This document shows positions 6,280 to 8,283 of a DNA stretch of 8,283 nt, one piece after another (the stretch's first letter is position 1; the number at the start of each line of letters is the position of its first letter). Source of the DNA: Dehalococcoidales bacterium. GTDB lineage: Bacteria; Chloroflexota; Dehalococcoidia; Dehalococcoidales; UBA3254. The DNA lies in assembly GCA_028718465.1 (NCBI GenBank), contig JAQULX010000101.1, forward strand, positions 1-8,283. Direction: 5' to 3'. Position numbers and translations under genes: made by a program. The notes beneath the pieces were generated by a model, which saw nothing but the letters and a program-made list of their open reading frames with translations, was not told where the DNA came from and made no database searches.

Positions 6280-6918
6280 ATGCTAGAAGCTCTAACAATT
6301 ATTATCAGCTACCTGTTGGGCTCCTTCCCTACCGCCTATATCGCCGGGAAATTAACTCACGGCGTTGATATCCGCAGGATAGGGGGAGGCAACATGGGCG
6401 CCCTGAACGCCATCCGCGAAATCGGGCTGGCAACCGGGCTGCTGGTGCTTCTGGTTGATATCGCCAAGGGCGCAGGCGCGGTCCTGATCGCCAAATCTCT
6501 GGGTGTTTCCCCGATCTGGACCTACGTGGCCGGGTTTTTAGCTATTATCGGGCATTGCTGGCCGGTCTTTCTCAAGTTCAGAGGAGGCAAAGGGGCCGCT
6601 ACAGCGATAGGTGTATATATGGCCCTGGCTCCCCTGGCGTTCGCCTGCTGCTTACCGGTGTTACTGGCAGTAATATATTTTACCAGTAATGTCACCCTCG
6701 GACTGACCGCCGGCATAGCGCTCTTTCCCCTCTTCCTGTGGGTATTCGGTCATCCTCTCGAACTGCTGGTCTATGCCATTCTGACGGCCGTCTTCCTGGG
6801 TATACGCTATATACCGACAGCCCGCAGAGGGATGAAAAAGGCCGGCAGCGTTAAAGACTTCATCATAGAGAAAAACTATAAACCCTGGCAGACCCGGAAG
6901 CCTGACAACCGGGGCTAG
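6280..6918 (+). CDS. plsY: acyl-phosphate:glycerol-3-phosphate acyltransferase PlsY
   Basis: Integral membrane enzyme that moves the acyl group from acyl-phosphate to glycerol-3-phosphate, giving lysophosphatidic acid, the first acylation in phospholipid synthesis; it works with PlsX. 212 residues from the ATG, typical of the family. Conserved segments: YLLGSFPTAYI (11-21), RRIGGGNMGALNAIR (32-46; most relatives read GSGNxGATN, so Ser is replaced by Gly and Thr by Leu) and GHCWPVFLKFRGGKGAAT (91-108), the phosphate and acyl-phosphate binding loop. Hydrophobic helices lie at about 2-22, 50-72, 78-98, 110-135, 137-157 and 160-178, with a basic C terminus. A start at TTG 6259 would add seven residues but overlaps a TATAAT box. 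GAGG lies only 1 nt before the ATG, too close to act well, so translation may begin on a nearly leaderless message. No plsX is in the window. Confidence 0.94.
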   Translation: MLEALTIIISYLLGSFPTAYIAGKLTHGVDIRRIGGGNMGALNAIREIGLATGLLVLLVDIAKGAGAVLIAKSLGVSPIWTYVAGFLAIIGHCWPVFLKFRGGKGAATAIGVYMALAPLAFACCLPVLLAVIYFTSNVTLGLTAGIALFPLFLWVFGHPLELLVYAILTAVFLGIRYIPTARRGMKKAGSVKDFIIEKNYKPWQTRKPDNRG

Positions 6919-6926
6919 CTCGAGGT

Positions 6927-7937
6927 CTAACCGATAACCACCCTGGCTTCCATATCCGCGGGCTGCCGTACAACCTGCCCGATCACCTTCGCTCCGGGCA
7001 AGGCGCGGAGAAGTTCATCCACATTGATTTTGGAGCAGATCACCGCCATGCCGATTCCCATATTAAAAACATGGTACATTTCATTCTCGTCCACATTGCC
7101 TGCCCGCTGGATGATGCGGAACAGGGGAGGGACATCCCAGGACTGCCGCTCTATCCGGGCAGCGAATCCCTCCGGAAGGACCCGGGGTATGTTTTTGTAG
7201 AAGCTGCCGCCAGTAATATGGGCCAGTCCCTTAACAGATGACAGCAGCGGTGTAATCTGGCGATAGTAGCAGCGGTGAGGTTCCAGCAGGGCTTCCCCCA
7301 GGGTCCGCCCCAGCTCCTGGTAAGTGGTATTCAGGGCTTCCGGACCGAATATCTTGCGCACGAGGGAATAGCCGTTAGTGTGCAGCCCGCTGGAAGGCAA
7401 GCCGATAATCGCATCGCCGATCTCGACATCGTCTCCCAGTTTAATTTTGTCTTTCTCAACCGCGCCGACTATAAAGCCCACCAGGTCGTAATCATCATCG
7501 GCATAAATCCCGGGCATCTCGGCAGTCTCACCGCCGATAAGGGCGCAGCCGACCTCCCGGCAGGCTTTTACCAGGCCTCCGGCAATGGCCTCCACCCTCT
7601 GAGGGTTAAGCTTGCCCATAGCGATATAATCCAAAAAAAAGAGCGGAGTTGCCCCACCGGTAAAAATATCGTTCACGCAGTGGTTCACAATATCCATGCC
7701 GATAGTGTCGTGTTTATCCAGGGCTATCGCGATTTTCATTTTCGTGCCCACTCCGTCCACGTGAGATACCAGGACCGGCTGTTTATAGCCTTTGAATTCA
7801 TACAGCCCGCCGAAAAAACCGATCCCTCGCAGGACTTCAGGGCTAAAGGTAGGCTGCGCCATTCTGCCGATGACCTTTTTCACTTTCAAAGCGGCATCGA
7901 TATCCACGCCAGCCGATGCGTATGTCTCTTTTTTCAT
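6927..7937 (-). CDS. purM: phosphoribosylformylglycinamidine cyclo-ligase (AIR synthetase)
   Basis: Cytoplasmic enzyme of de novo purine synthesis, step five: ATP-dependent closure of formylglycinamidine ribonucleotide to aminoimidazole ribonucleotide. 336 residues, the usual size. Family segments: YASAGVDIDAA (6-16), SHVDGVGTKMKIA (58-70), GMDIVNHCVNDIFTGGATPLFF (80-101), GCALIGGETAEMPGIY (130-145), GLPSSGLHTNGYSLVR (179-194), EPHRCY (219-224), LAHITGGSFYKNIPRVLP (238-255) and MYHVFNMGIGM (287-297). The usual ITGGG here reads ITGGS. The start is the ATG at 7937, with GGGGAG (7947-7952) 9 nt upstream; the TTG at 7967 would lie at the predicted transcription start and before that site. It follows purF in the same direction after 133 bases and meets plsY tail to tail with only 8 bases between the stop codons. 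Confidence 0.96.
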   Translation of the reverse strand: MKKETYASAGVDIDAALKVKKVIGRMAQPTFSPEVLRGIGFFGGLYEFKGYKQPVLVSHVDGVGTKMKIAIALDKHDTIGMDIVNHCVNDIFTGGATPLFFLDYIAMGKLNPQRVEAIAGGLVKACREVGCALIGGETAEMPGIYADDDYDLVGFIVGAVEKDKIKLGDDVEIGDAIIGLPSSGLHTNGYSLVRKIFGPEALNTTYQELGRTLGEALLEPHRCYYRQITPLLSSVKGLAHITGGSFYKNIPRVLPEGFAARIERQSWDVPPLFRIIQRAGNVDENEMYHVFNMGIGMAVICSKINVDELLRALPGAKVIGQVVRQPADMEARVVIG

Positions 7938-7946
7938 CTGTGATTT

Positions 7947-7952
7947 CTCCCC
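7947..7952 (-). promoter_or_regulatory. ribosome-binding site of purM
   Basis: GGGGAG on the minus strand, 9 nt before the ATG at 7937. It fixes that ATG as the start rather than the in-frame TTG at 7967. Confidence 0.6.
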
Positions 7953-7958
7953 GTTATT

Positions 7959-7975
7959 AAGACTCAAGCAGTCTT
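7959..7975 (-). promoter_or_regulatory. perfect dyad at the purM transcription start
   Basis: AAGACT and AGTCTT, 6 bp perfect with a 5-nt loop, extendable by one more A-T pair into the -10 box. On the minus strand it begins directly after the -10 box, so it spans the predicted transcription start. It could be an operator, or a hairpin at the 5' end of the message that slows decay. It is not followed by a T run on the minus strand. Confidence 0.4.
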
Positions 7976-7984
7976 ATTATACCA
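7976..7984 (-). promoter_or_regulatory. extended -10 promoter of purM
   Basis: TGGTATAAT on the minus strand combines a perfect -10 hexamer with the TGn extension. No -35 match is visible, which is usual for extended -10 promoters. Transcription would begin near 7969, giving a leader of about 30 nt before the purM ATG. Confidence 0.6.
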
Positions 7985-8007
7985 TCTTTACAGAGAGCTG
8001 CGGTTTT

Positions 8008-8037
8008 AAAAAACAAATGAGGAATGTTCTCTCTTGT
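8008..8037 (-). terminator. candidate intrinsic terminator after purF
   Basis: On the minus strand, ACAAGAGAG (8037-8029) can pair with CTCATTTGT (8021-8013) around a 7-nt loop. The stem has one wobble and one mismatch. Five further T residues follow (8012-8008). The hairpin is A+T-rich and weak, so it may act only partly, leaving some read-through from purF into purM. Confidence 0.4.
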
Positions 8038-8070
8038 CCCGGAATTTAAACCTGGAGCGTAAAATCCGTG

Positions 8071-8283
8071 TCAGCGGGTTTCCATCGCCAGTTTATCCAG
8101 CTCGAGCTGGACGGGGATCGGATAGTCGCCGGTAAAGCAGGCATTACAGAAATTCGTTCCGGGCAGTCCAACAGACTGGATCAGACCCTCAATGCTGATA
8201 TAGCCAAGAGAATCAGCTCCGATAAATTGCCTGACCTCATCCACAGTCTTCCTGGCGGCGATCAGTTCCCGGCGGGTAGCCAT
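8071..8283 (-). CDS. purF: amidophosphoribosyltransferase, C-terminal part (runs off the window)
   Basis: Only the last 70 codons lie inside the window; the methionine at the edge (MATRRELIAAR) is an internal residue of the family, not the start. PurF makes 5-phosphoribosylamine from PRPP and glutamine, the first committed step of purine synthesis. Recognised C-terminal segments are IGADSLGYISIEGL and FCNACFTGDYPIPV. The CxxC in the latter (residues 46 and 49 of this fragment) corresponds to two of the four cysteines that hold a 4Fe-4S cluster in the Bacillus subtilis type of PurF, so this is probably the Fe-S-bearing, propeptide-type enzyme. The other two cysteines and the N-terminal glutaminase domain lie outside the window. 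The gene ends with TGA at 8071. It lies upstream of purM and in the same direction. Confidence 0.93.
   Translation of the reverse strand: MATRRELIAARKTVDEVRQFIGADSLGYISIEGLIQSVGLPGTNFCNACFTGDYPIPVQLELDKLAMETR

Noticed and set aside
7275..7943. Open frame of 222 codons on the plus strand
   Set aside because: It lies fully opposite purM, which has all the family motifs; it is a shadow frame.

Overview
The window looks like bacterial chromosomal DNA of about 50% G+C, with ordinary housekeeping and membrane-protein genes. No mobile element, CRISPR array, rRNA or tRNA is visible. The protein flavour resembles Chloroflexota, perhaps Dehalococcoidia-like: a NatA/NatB exporter, a UbiB-family kinase-like protein with a C-terminal membrane anchor, and an Fe-S-type PurF. 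That assignment is an impression, not something the sequence proves. The first 15 bases match the end of the Illumina TruSeq read-2 adapter, so the window almost certainly starts at an untrimmed (meta)genomic contig end.

Layout: (1) 16-1986, minus strand: a two-gene ABC exporter operon, ATPase then ABC-2 permease, with reading frames overlapping by 8 nt. The permease is cut off by the contig end. (2) 1987-2143: a divergent regulatory gap with a good promoter for the exporter and an imperfect inverted repeat over that promoter. (3) 2144-3820, plus: a UbiB/AarF-family protein, followed by a hairpin that can end transcription from both sides. (4) 3941-4243, minus: a small HesB/IscA-like protein lacking the conserved cluster-binding cysteines. 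(5) 4244-4798: 555 bases without a convincing gene. (6) 4799-6187, plus: an MscS-family channel. (7) 6280-6918, plus: plsY, the acyl-phosphate glycerol-3-phosphate acyltransferase. (8) 6927-7937, minus: purM, convergent with plsY and only 8 bases from it. (9) 8071-8283, minus: the C-terminal end of purF, running off the window.

Functionally, purF and purM are the first and fifth steps of de novo purine synthesis and lie in the same direction. A candidate terminator and an extended -10 promoter between them suggest that purM can be transcribed on its own. The other genes serve the membrane (lipid synthesis, osmotic protection, export, possible isoprenoid-lipid handling) but do not form one obvious operon. 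I found no convincing undescribed system. The points most worth a second look are the adapter at the contig end, the cysteine-poor HesB-like protein, the very short promoter-to-ATG distances at aarF and plsY, and the dyads at the exporter and purM promoters.
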